NCBI RefSeq assembly: GCF_030819275.1
Contig: NZ_JAUTBL010000002.1
Span: forward strand, 2,726,501-2,790,500
Source: Agrobacterium larrymoorei
GTDB lineage: Bacteria > Pseudomonadota > Alphaproteobacteria > Rhizobiales > Rhizobiaceae
DNA length: 64,000 nucleotides
Direction of reading: 5' to 3'
Shown here piece after piece: positions 55,678 through 64,000 of this stretch (position 1 is the stretch's first letter; every line of letters starts with the position of its first letter). The position numbers and the translations under genes were made by a program. Under the pieces are notes generated by a model. The model searched no databases, had not been told where the DNA came from, and saw only the letters and a list, made by a program, of their open reading frames with translations.

Positions 55678-56605
55678 ATGCCCATCAAAATCCCCGATAC
55701 GCTGCCCGCCTTCGAAACCCTGGTGAATGAGGGTGTGCGGGTGATGACCGAGACCGTGGCGATCCGTCAGGATATCCGCCCGCTGCAGATCGGGCTCCTG
55801 AACCTCATGCCGAACAAGATCAAGACCGAAATCCAGATGGCCCGGCTCGTCGGCGCCTCGCCGCTGCAGGTGGAACTGTCGCTGGTGCGCATTGGCGGGC
55901 ACCGCGCCAAGAACACGCCGGAAGAGCATCTGCTTTCCTTCTACGAGACCTGGGAAGAGGTGCGCCACCGCAAGTTCGACGGCTTCATCATCACCGGCGC
56001 ACCGGGTGGAAACGCTGGCCTATGAGGACGTGACCTATTGGGACGAGATGAAGAAGATCTTCGACTGGACGGAGACCAACGTCCACTCGACGCTGAATGT
56101 CTGCTGGGGTGCGATGGCGGCAATCTACCACTTCCATGGCGTGCCGAAGCACGAATTGAAGGAGAAGGCCTTCGGCGTCTATCGCCACCGCAATCTCTGC
56201 CCCGCCTCCATCTATCTCAACGGCTTCTCCGACGATTTCCAGGTGCCGGTGTCCCGCTGGACGGAAGTGCGCCGCGCCGATATCGAGAAGCATCCCGATC
56301 TGGAAATCCTGATGGAATCCGAGGAAATGGGCGTGTGCCTGGTGCATGAGAAGCGCGGCAAGCGCCTCTACATGTTCAACCATGTGGAATATGATTCCAC
56401 GTCGCTCGGAGACGAATATTTCCGCGACGTGAATTCCGGCGTGCCGATCAAGCTGCCGCATGACTACTTCCCGCATAACGACCCGGCGCTGACGCCGCTC
56501 AACCGGTGGCGTAGCCATGCCCATCTGTTCTTCGGCAACTGGATCAACGAGATCTACCAGACGACACCTTACGAACTCGCCGAGATCGGCAAGACGACCG
56601 GCTGA
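55678..56605 (+). pseudogene. metA: Homoserine O-acyltransferase metA, frameshifted
   Basis: Acylates homoserine at the first step of methionine synthesis (succinyl or acetyl donor, by family). The first frame gives 109 normal residues, then breaks and stops at 56025. The rest continues in a second frame to 56605. The break is at about 56004-56006, where ACCGGGTGG has one G more than the expected ACCGGTGG. Removing it restores a 308-residue protein of standard length, [13 protein letters not shown] across the junction, catalytic Cys142 (NVCWGAMAA) and the His/Glu pair in MFNHVEYD. All signatures are intact, so this is either a very recent mutation or a sequencing/assembly error. Promoter and riboswitch are intact. 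Confidence 0.93.
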
Positions 56606-56701
56606 TCAAGAGCCGTGACGAATTTGACATTGCGGCGTTGCGCCAGACGCTAAAATGACGCAACGTCCCGCACAAATCGCAAGCGATAGGGAGCATTCGG
56701 G

Positions 56702-57727
56702 ATGAGCGAAGCAGGCGCACGGGAGAATTTCGGCTTTACGGCAACCGGCGAAAAGGTCGAGCGGGTAACGATTTCCGCTGGCGGCCTGACCGCCAAGGTG
56801 ATGACCTGGGGCGCGGTCATCCAGGATTTGCGCCTTGAGGGTCATCAGCCGCCGCTGGTGCTCGGCTTCGATGGTTTTGACGACTACCCGAAATACTCCT
56901 CCTACTTCGGCGCGACGCCGGGCCGAAACGCCAACCGCATCGGCGGCGGTACATTCTCCATCGACGGCAAGGACTACCAACTCGAGCTCAACGAAAAGGG
57001 CATCAGCCATCTTCATGGCGGCAGCGACGGCACGGGCAAGCGCAACTGGCTGATCATGGAACATGGGCCAAGCCACGTCGTGCTGCAGATCATCGATCCG
57101 AACGGCCGCGCTGGCTATCCCGGCAATTGCACGATAACGGCAACTTACACGATCCGCGAAGGCGGCGTGCTTTCTGTCTTGTATGAGACGACGACCGACC
57201 TGCCGACCATCGCCAATGTCTGCCAGCACTCCTATTTCAATCTCGATGGTGCTGAAACCGCACTCGATCACCAGATTGAAATCGCGGCCGATCATTATCT
57301 GCCGACCGATGAGCGCCAGATTCCAACCGGCGAAATCCGCGTCGTTTCCGGAACGGTCTTCGACCTGCGTGAGCCGACGCCGATGAGCCGAAAGGACGAC
57401 GAGGGCGAACAGGTGCTCTACGACCACAATTTCTGCCTCTCGGCAGAGCGTGTGGCCAAGCGCAAAGTCGCCCGCGTCCATGCGCCGGCCTCCGGCATTT
57501 CGCTCGAAGTTCACACCACCGAACCCGGCGTGCAGTTCTATTCCGGCTTCAAGCTGAACACCGCCGTCCCCGGTCATGACGGCCGCCACTACGGCCCCTT
57601 TGCCGGCTTCTGCCTGGAAACTCAGATCTGGCCGGACGCCGTCAACCACGAAGGCTTCCCCAAGGCCATCCTTCGCCCTGGCGAAACGCTGCGGCAAGAA
57701 ACGGATTACATCTTTACCAAGGGGTGA
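56702..57727 (+). CDS. galM: Aldose 1-epimerase (galactose mutarotase)
   Basis: Interconverts alpha and beta anomers of aldohexoses. The 341-residue protein shows the GalM core: FGATPGRNANRIGGGTF, HLHGGSDG, the catalytic histidine region NVCQHSYFNLDG and a C-terminal FAGFCLETQIWPDAVNH with the catalytic Glu. The ATG at 56702 follows a GGGAG-like sequence. It is downstream of metA, but its sugar-metabolism role looks unrelated. It converges with mtgA, with 6 bp between them. Confidence 0.93.
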   Translation: MSEAGARENFGFTATGEKVERVTISAGGLTAKVMTWGAVIQDLRLEGHQPPLVLGFDGFDDYPKYSSYFGATPGRNANRIGGGTFSIDGKDYQLELNEKGISHLHGGSDGTGKRNWLIMEHGPSHVVLQIIDPNGRAGYPGNCTITATYTIREGGVLSVLYETTTDLPTIANVCQHSYFNLDGAETALDHQIEIAADHYLPTDERQIPTGEIRVVSGTVFDLREPTPMSRKDDEGEQVLYDHNFCLSAERVAKRKVARVHAPASGISLEVHTTEPGVQFYSGFKLNTAVPGHDGRHYGPFAGFCLETQIWPDAVNHEGFPKAILRPGETLRQETDYIFTKG

Positions 57728-57733
57728 GGTGGT

Positions 57734-58531
57734 TCAGTCCAGTACGCATCCAACATAAGCGCCGGAGCCTCTGGCCCGGCGCTCGATCAGCCCGGCCAGA
57801 CGCTGCATACCGCGGCCGGGCTTGCTGGCATTGCGATCGATCGGGTTTGGCAAGGATACGGCGAGAAGCGCGGCCTGACGGGCTGTCAGCTTGGAAGCAG
57901 GCACCTTGAAATGGTACTGCGCCGCAGCCTCGATGCCATAGATGCCAGGACCCCATTCTGCGATATTGAGATAAATCTCCATCATCCGCTTCTTCGACCA
58001 GACGAAGTCGGAGAAAAGTGCAAGCGGAAGCTCCAGCCCTTTGCGGATGAGGGATCGGCCGTTCCAGAGAAAGAGATTCTTGGCGGTCTGCATCGGAATG
58101 GTGCTGGCCCCACGTGTGGCCTCACCTTCCAATGCGTCGTTGACGACATCCTGCATCTGGTTCCAGTCGACGCCATGGTGGAAACAGAATTGGCCGTCTT
58201 CCGACATCATGACCGACTGGATCAGGCGGGGCGAAATGTCTTCAAGCGGCACCCACTGCCGGTCATAGCCCTGGAACGTCACCAGATCGGCAAGCATCAG
58301 CGTTGAGACGGGGCGAATGAAGGGAAGCGCATAAACGGGGATCAGCAGATAGGGCAGGATCAGCAAAGCGAGCACGAACATGCCGACGCGTTTGGCAAGG
58401 TTCTTGATATCCACCTTCGGCCTGCTCTCCTCGTCGGGAAGCGCTTCGTACTCCCTCTCGCTTTCCGGCGTACTGCTCACATCCCGTCCCCGCTCGTTCA
58501 GATCAAGCCTTTCATATTCCGCTTGCACCAT
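57734..58531 (-). CDS. mtgA: Monofunctional peptidoglycan transglycosylase
   Basis: Polymerises lipid II glycan strands in the periplasm. The 265-residue protein has an N-terminal cytoplasmic tail of about 45 residues and one membrane anchor ([20 protein letters not shown]). The GT51 domain then has catalytic Glu in [36 protein letters not shown] and [15 protein letters not shown]. There is no transpeptidase domain. The ATG at 58529-58531 is used; a TTG one codon upstream exists. Confidence 0.93.
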   Translation of the reverse strand: MVQAEYERLDLNERGRDVSSTPESEREYEALPDEESRPKVDIKNLAKRVGMFVLALLILPYLLIPVYALPFIRPVSTLMLADLVTFQGYDRQWVPLEDISPRLIQSVMMSEDGQFCFHHGVDWNQMQDVVNDALEGEATRGASTIPMQTAKNLFLWNGRSLIRKGLELPLALFSDFVWSKKRMMEIYLNIAEWGPGIYGIEAAAQYHFKVPASKLTARQAALLAVSLPNPIDRNASKPGRGMQRLAGLIERRARGSGAYVGCVLD

Positions 58532-58558
58532 CAAGGCTACTCACGATGATGAAGTTCC

Positions 58559-58735
58559 ATACCAAAGATCACTGATGATGATCCATGCGATGGCTTGGAA
58601 ACGGTCATCCGGGTAGGAAAAACCGCAGAGCGATGTCTGTGCATCGGTCGAGGATTTCGACGCCCTCCGGTGGCCGATTTCCAGGCCAAGGCGTCGGCGG
58701 CGGTCGAATGGGTCATCATCAGTGATCTTTGGTAT
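58559..58735. repeat. Large inverted repeat between mtgA and the prenyl synthase gene
   Basis: Perfect 23-bp arms at 58559-58581 (ATACCAAAGATCACTGATGA, then TGA) and 58713-58735. Inside, the arms continue with imperfect similarity, for example CTTGGAAACGG against CCTGGAAATCGG. The whole 177 bp is an imperfect palindrome. It fits an intergenic mosaic repeat or a small non-autonomous element; it encodes nothing I recognise. Confidence 0.85.
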
Positions 58736-58808
58736 TATGGTTCAACAAAACATTTGCCAGCCCTTTTTACCCATGCCAAACAGCCGCGAGACGGAAGGAA
58801 GCGGTGCC

Positions 58809-59708
58809 ATGACATTCGAAACCAGGCTGCGCGATAACGCGGCAAGCACGGAAAAACTGCTGGCAGAGCTTCTGACAAGCGCAGTCGGTGACGACGAGAT
58901 CGCCCGACCCGCAAACCTGCTGGACGCCATGCGCCACGGCGTGCTGAACGGCGGCAAGCGCCTGCGGCCTTTCCTTGTCATCGAAACCGCGCGGCTTCTC
59001 GGTGGAAACGAAGCTGCCGCCCTGCGTGTGGGTGCCGCACTGGAGTGCCTTCACTGCTATTCGCTGGTGCATGACGATCTTCCCGCCATGGACGACGACG
59101 ACCTGCGCCGCGGCCAGCCGACGGTGCACAAGAAGTTCGACGAGGCAACCGCGATCCTTGCGGGAGATAGCCTGCTGACACTCGCCTTCGATATCATCGC
59201 GGCTCCCGAAACACCGCTGACTGGCGACCAGAAGACGGCACTCGTGCTGGCACTTTCCCGCGCCGCCGGCATTGGCGGCATGGCAGGCGGTCAGGCGCTC
59301 GATCTGGCGGCGGAAAAACGGGCACCGGACGAGCAAGGTATCGTGACATTACAGGCAATGAAAACCGGCGCGCTTCTGCGCTTCGCCTGCGAGGCCGGTG
59401 CGATCATTGCCGGAAACGATGCCTCTCACCGCCAGACGCTGCGAAGCTTCGGAGAAAAGATCGGCCTCGCCTTCCAGCTTGCCGACGATCTCCTCGACTT
59501 GACCTCCGATGCCGCCACCATGGGCAAGGCAACCGGCAAGGATGCCGCCCGCGGCAAGGGCACGCTGGTGGCTCTGCGCGGTGAAGACTGGGCGCGGATG
59601 AAACTTCAGGAGCAGGTGCGCGATGCCGCAAACCTGCTTTCTCCCTATGGAGAGAAGGCAGATATTCTGGTACAGGCGGCCCGCTTCATTGCTGAGCGGA
59701 AGAGTTGA
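58809..59708 (+). CDS. ispA: Polyprenyl synthetase, farnesyl diphosphate synthase type
   Basis: Condenses isopentenyl diphosphate with allylic diphosphates. The 299-residue length fits IspA. The first Asp-rich motif is DDLPAMDDDDLRRGQ with GGKRLRPFLV before it. The second is FQLADDLLDLTSDAATMGKA, followed by TGKDAARGKGT. The insertion of two residues between the Asp pairs (DDxxxxD) is the bacterial type that gives farnesyl diphosphate. The ATG at 58809 has GGAAGGAAG ahead. Geranylgeranyl product length cannot be ruled out. No xseB or dxs is adjacent. Confidence 0.92.
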   Translation: MTFETRLRDNAASTEKLLAELLTSAVGDDEIARPANLLDAMRHGVLNGGKRLRPFLVIETARLLGGNEAAALRVGAALECLHCYSLVHDDLPAMDDDDLRRGQPTVHKKFDEATAILAGDSLLTLAFDIIAAPETPLTGDQKTALVLALSRAAGIGGMAGGQALDLAAEKRAPDEQGIVTLQAMKTGALLRFACEAGAIIAGNDASHRQTLRSFGEKIGLAFQLADDLLDLTSDAATMGKATGKDAARGKGTLVALRGEDWARMKLQEQVRDAANLLSPYGEKADILVQAARFIAERKS

Positions 59709-59742
59709 AAGCGCAAGCGCCTCTCACGCTTGCCCAACAACA

Positions 59743-59768
59743 AAAAGGGCCGCCGAAGCAGCCCTTTT
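59743..59768. terminator. Bidirectional intrinsic terminator
   Basis: An 8-bp stem AAAAGGGC/GCCCTTTT with a 10-base loop lies between the convergent ispA-type and OmpA-type genes. A further GCAAGCG/CGCTTGC hairpin (59713-59732) precedes it. Confidence 0.8.
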
Positions 59769-59805
59769 CTAAAATCCGATAGGCGCGATTGCCTTTTAGT
59801 GCGTT

Positions 59806-60468
59806 TTAGCCGTTCTGCGTCAGCGGCGAGATCAGCACTTCCACGCGGCGGTTCTGGGCGCGGCCATCCGGCGTTGCGTTGGATGCCACCGGCTGCGATG
59901 GGCCGAAGCCCATGGTGGACATGCGGCGCTGATCGACACCCTGGCTTGCGAGATAATTGGCAACCGAGGCAGCGCGGCGCTGCGACAGGAGCTGGTTATG
60001 GTTCAGGCTGCCGGTGGAGTCGGTGTAGCCGTTGACGTCGATATAGGTCTTGTTGAACTTGTTCAGAACGATCGCGACCGAATTCAGCGTCGGGTAGAAT
60101 GGCGGGATCACCTGATCCTGATCCGTCGCGAAGGTGATGTTGGACGGCATGTTGAGAACGATGCTGTCGCCACGACGGGTGACGGAGACGCCGGTGCCCT
60201 GCAACTGTTGGCGAAGCTCGGCTTCCTGATTGTCCATATAGCCGCCGATCGCACCGCCGGCCAGCGCGCCGATACCGGCACCGATCAGCGCGTTGCGGCC
60301 CTTATTGCCACCGCCGATCGCCAGACCGCCGACCGCACCGGCCAGCGCGCCAAGACCCGCACCGCCCGCCATATTGGAGACCTTCTGCTCACCCGTGTAG
60401 GGATCGGTCGTGGTGCAGGCGGAAAGGTAAGTTGCGGCAAGCGCAAGAACAGCAAACTTCTTGATCAT
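59806..60468 (-). CDS. OmpA-family outer-membrane lipoprotein (YiaD type)
   Basis: Peptidoglycan-binding lipoprotein of 220 residues. A lipobox at LSAC (residues 15-18) and a signal peptide MIKKFAVLALAATYLSAC are seen. Residues 33-75 form a glycine-rich, glycine-zipper segment (GGAGLGALAGAVGGLAIGGG, then ALIGAGIGALAGGAIGG). The C-terminal OmpA domain includes YIDVNGYTDSTGSLNHNQLL and LSQRRAASVANYLASQGV, and ends with NRRVEVLI. It probably anchors the outer membrane to peptidoglycan. It lies after ispG on the same strand. Confidence 0.92.
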   Translation of the reverse strand: MIKKFAVLALAATYLSACTTTDPYTGEQKVSNMAGGAGLGALAGAVGGLAIGGGNKGRNALIGAGIGALAGGAIGGYMDNQEAELRQQLQGTGVSVTRRGDSIVLNMPSNITFATDQDQVIPPFYPTLNSVAIVLNKFNKTYIDVNGYTDSTGSLNHNQLLSQRRAASVANYLASQGVDQRRMSTMGFGPSQPVASNATPDGRAQNRRVEVLISPLTQNG

Positions 60469-60536
60469 TGGAAATCATTGCTCCGTGAGTTTCTGGAGGT
60501 AAAACACAGCGATTCGGGCATTTTCACGGTCGAGAC

Positions 60537-61820
<1,284 letters not shown>

Positions 61821-61983
61821 TCAGGTGGATCAAGGCGGGCGCCTTGTCAACATCGAAGCAGTCAACTGGTAGTTTACTGCAATCGTGGCGAAATTCGAGC
61901 CTGTCTGCCAACTTACCAAAACGAAAGCGCTTCCATGGGCAATGGAAGCACTTTGATCAAACGGAGCACGCAAAGGTTGGGCT

Positions 61984-63171
61984 TTAATGCCCGCTTGCGC
62001 CATCGGCGTGGCGTGCAAGCCTGGAGAGCAGCAGCACGACCACGTGCAGAAGCGGAATGAACAGGAACACTGTCGCAAGGCCGGTATGTTCGGCAATGAA
62101 GCCGATCGCCGATGGCGCGACCAGAATGCCGGAATAGCCCATGGTGGTAACGACAGACAGACCGATCCCCGGTGCCAGCCCCGGCATGTTGCCGGCAGCG
62201 GAAAAGGCAATCGGCACCATGTTGGAAATGCCGATACCGGCGATGGCAAAGCCGATAATGGCGATGAAGGCGTCTCCGCCAGCGCCAGCGATCAGAAGAC
62301 CGACGATCGACAAAGCCGAGCAGACTTGCAATGTGCGCACCGCCCCAAGGCGCTCGCGCACCAGGTCGCCGGCAAAGCGCATGACCGCCATGGTCAGCGA
62401 GAAGGCGGCGAAGGCAAAGCCCGAAACGGCAACGGATGCACCAAGCTCGTTGCGCAGATAAAGCGCACCCCAATCGAGAACTGCACCCTCCGGCACCATG
62501 GAGAACAGCGCCATCAGGCCGATGATCCAGGGCAGCGGCGTGAGCGGCAAACGACCCTTCGGCCGTTCTTCTTCAGGGTGTGGACGATCCACCATGACCC
62601 GCGGCCAGGCAATCGCAAGAAGTGCCGCAGCGATGATGGTAAGGGCAACCGCATGGCCATAAATGCCGATCTTGGTGATCAGCAGACCGCCGAGGCCCGC
62701 GCCGATCAGGCCGCCGAGGCTCCAGAAGGCGTGGCATGACGACATGATGGCGCGCCGCATACCGCGCTCGACCGCAACGGCATTGGCATTCATCGCCACA
62801 TCCATCGCCCCCGTCAGACCGCCAAAGAGGAAGACGGTAATGACACCCGCCCAGACGGTGTTGGACAGGGTGATGAGGAGCAGCGTCGGCACGAAGATGG
62901 CAGCGCAGAACAGCACCACCGTGCGTGATCCGACACGCGCGATCTGCGAACCGGCCACCGGCATGCAGGCAAGAGAGCCGAGACCGAAGACGAGAATAAC
63001 GAGGCCGAGTTCGCCTTCGCTCAAGGCAAGGCGCTTGGCAAATTCCGGGATCATCGGCGCCCAGGACCCCATCATGAAACCGTTCATCAGGAACAGCAGG
63101 GACACGCCAAACCGGGTTCTCGTCATATAGGGGGTGCGGACCGTGGAAGCGGTCATTGGGGAGCCGGTCAT
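61984..63171 (-). CDS. MFS transporter, YbjJ/FucP-like
   Basis: Inner-membrane carrier of 395 residues with 12 helices. Characteristic stretches are FLMNGFMMGSWAPMIPEFAK, then AMDVAMNANAVAVERGM, and ISNMVPIAFSAAGNMPGLAP in the second half. Charged loop residues (HPEEERPKGR) separate the two halves. It overlaps the DeoR gene upstream by 4 bases (ATGA), so the regulator and carrier are co-expressed. The substrate is unknown; a sugar or sugar derivative is likely by DeoR pairing. Confidence 0.9.
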   Translation of the reverse strand: MTGSPMTASTVRTPYMTRTRFGVSLLFLMNGFMMGSWAPMIPEFAKRLALSEGELGLVILVFGLGSLACMPVAGSQIARVGSRTVVLFCAAIFVPTLLLITLSNTVWAGVITVFLFGGLTGAMDVAMNANAVAVERGMRRAIMSSCHAFWSLGGLIGAGLGGLLITKIGIYGHAVALTIIAAALLAIAWPRVMVDRPHPEEERPKGRLPLTPLPWIIGLMALFSMVPEGAVLDWGALYLRNELGASVAVSGFAFAAFSLTMAVMRFAGDLVRERLGAVRTLQVCSALSIVGLLIAGAGGDAFIAIIGFAIAGIGISNMVPIAFSAAGNMPGLAPGIGLSVVTTMGYSGILVAPSAIGFIAEHTGLATVFLFIPLLHVVVLLLSRLARHADGASGH

Positions 63172-63992
63172 GCGGGCTGGTCCTTCGGTGAATACAGGTG
63201 GGAAGGGGTGCGGGCATCGAGCCCGGCAACATGAATATCGAGCTTTTGTCTCTGGAGATTGCGAACGAAAGCCTCTTCCGCGTCGCCTTCAAGAACAAGG
63301 GTCAGATCGGGGCTGAGCGGCGCCACAAGGAAGGCAGCCCCGGCACCCAGTTTCTCGCTGGTGATGGCGGCAAGTGTTCTCGCACTCGCCTTGCAGGCCA
63401 AGCGCTTGAAGATCGCATCCTGATAAATATCGGCAGACAGCCCGCCATCAGTCGTCATGCCGCAAACGCCGAGGATGCAGAGGTCAGGCCGCATCTCTTG
63501 CAGTTGCGAAATCGCCGTCGTGTCGATCGCGGCACCGACGGCGGGATCGATCCGTCCGCCGATCACGATCAATTCGAGATCGCTACGACCTGAGAGTTCG
63601 GCGGCGATAACAGGCGTATTGGTAATAACGGTGAGCTTCGCGCTCTCCGGCAGATGGCGAGCGATGGCAAGATTGGTGGAGCCAGCATCGAGAAAAACGG
63701 TTGTTCCCGATGCGATGCGGGCCGCTGCGGCTCGGCCGAGCGCATCTTTGCGGTCCTGCCTATCCGCCACGCGATGGCTGAGAGGAACGGTGTTGCCGCC
63801 GGAGATCAGCGCTCCTCCATAGACGCGCTCGCAAAGGCCACGCGCCGCCATATCCCGAAGGTCGCGCCGGATCGTGTCTTCCGAGACATCGAAAGCCTGA
63901 GCGAGATCCTGCGCAAGAACGCGGCCCTTGTTCTGAAGCTCGGTGAAGATGAGCGTCTGACGCTCGCTGACAAAGTGATCGATCTTGGACAT
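63168..63992 (-). CDS. DeoR-family transcriptional regulator
   Basis: Sugar-phosphate-responsive repressor type, 274 residues. The N-terminal winged helix-turn-helix is QDLAQAFDVSEDTIRRDLRD. The DeoRC sensor domain has the conserved LDAGSTNLAIARHL and VIGGRIDPAVGA stretches. The ATG at 63990-63992 lies 8 bp inside the window edge, so its promoter is outside. Its stop overlaps the start of the MFS gene, which it likely regulates. Confidence 0.92.
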   Translation of the reverse strand: MSKIDHFVSERQTLIFTELQNKGRVLAQDLAQAFDVSEDTIRRDLRDMAARGLCERVYGGALISGGNTVPLSHRVADRQDRKDALGRAAAARIASGTTVFLDAGSTNLAIARHLPESAKLTVITNTPVIAAELSGRSDLELIVIGGRIDPAVGAAIDTTAISQLQEMRPDLCILGVCGMTTDGGLSADIYQDAIFKRLACKASARTLAAITSEKLGAGAAFLVAPLSPDLTLVLEGDAEEAFVRNLQRQKLDIHVAGLDARTPSHLYSPKDQPA

Positions 63993-64000
63993 TCGGCATC

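Overview
The window reads as ordinary chromosome of an alphaproteobacterium of the Rhizobiaceae, most likely the Agrobacterium/Rhizobium group. Supporting signs are high GC content, TPP and SAM-II (metA-type) riboswitches, an IalB-family protein, DUF2794, DUF1223 and DUF2585 proteins, the ffh - chorismate mutase - rpsP - rimM - trmD order, and several short intergenic palindromic repeats. This placement is by recognition only; no search was run. I saw no tRNA or rRNA gene, insertion sequence, prophage, CRISPR array or plasmid function. Almost all of it is housekeeping DNA.

Layout. 0-9.1 kb: typA (cut by the left edge), an M3 oligopeptidase, a MarR regulator, argG, an SDR oxidoreductase, a LysE-type exporter, then the ATPase and permease of an ABC importer. 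9.3-12 kb: the importer's binding protein and a lone AT-richer M48 peptidase. 12-20 kb: rlmN, ialB-like, ykvA-like, pterin dehydratase, thpR, and the divergent SGNH esterase / ybbA-ybbP group. 20-28.7 kb: Bax-inhibitor-1 protein, DUF2794, DUF1223, acnA and the cytochrome c maturation operon ccmABCDG. 28.7-37 kb: a diguanylate cyclase, then the leftward operon dapF-mtaB-ftsY-ispZ-DUF2585, and leuC. 37-40 kb: an MFS carrier and an amino-acid ABC pair. 40-46 kb: rplS, a TSUP permease, and the translation/secretion run ffh, chorismate mutase, rpsP, rimM, trmD. 46-55.5 kb: a metallo-beta-lactamase-fold protein, an M48 lipoprotein protease, the TPP-riboswitch operon thiBPQ, a VOC protein, uup and thiN. 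55.5-64 kb: SAM-II-controlled metA with a frameshift, galM, mtgA, an ispA-type prenyl synthase, an OmpA-family lipoprotein, ispG, and a DeoR-MFS pair.

Shared themes. ThiBPQ imports thiamine under TPP control and ThiN makes TPP from it. IspA and IspG belong to isoprenoid synthesis. FtsY and Ffh form the signal-recognition pathway. Aconitase, LeuC, IspG, RlmN and MtaB are iron-sulfur enzymes. CcmABCDG builds c-type cytochromes.

Most noteworthy: a one-base insertion that breaks metA behind an intact promoter, SAM-II riboswitch and terminator-like hairpin; a near-perfect 46-bp inverted repeat splitting ccmA from ccmB; a 23-bp perfect inverted repeat between mtgA and the prenyl synthase; a 40-codon ORF starting at the predicted leuC transcription start; and an attenuator-like hairpin in the ffh leader. 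I found no clearly new multi-gene system.
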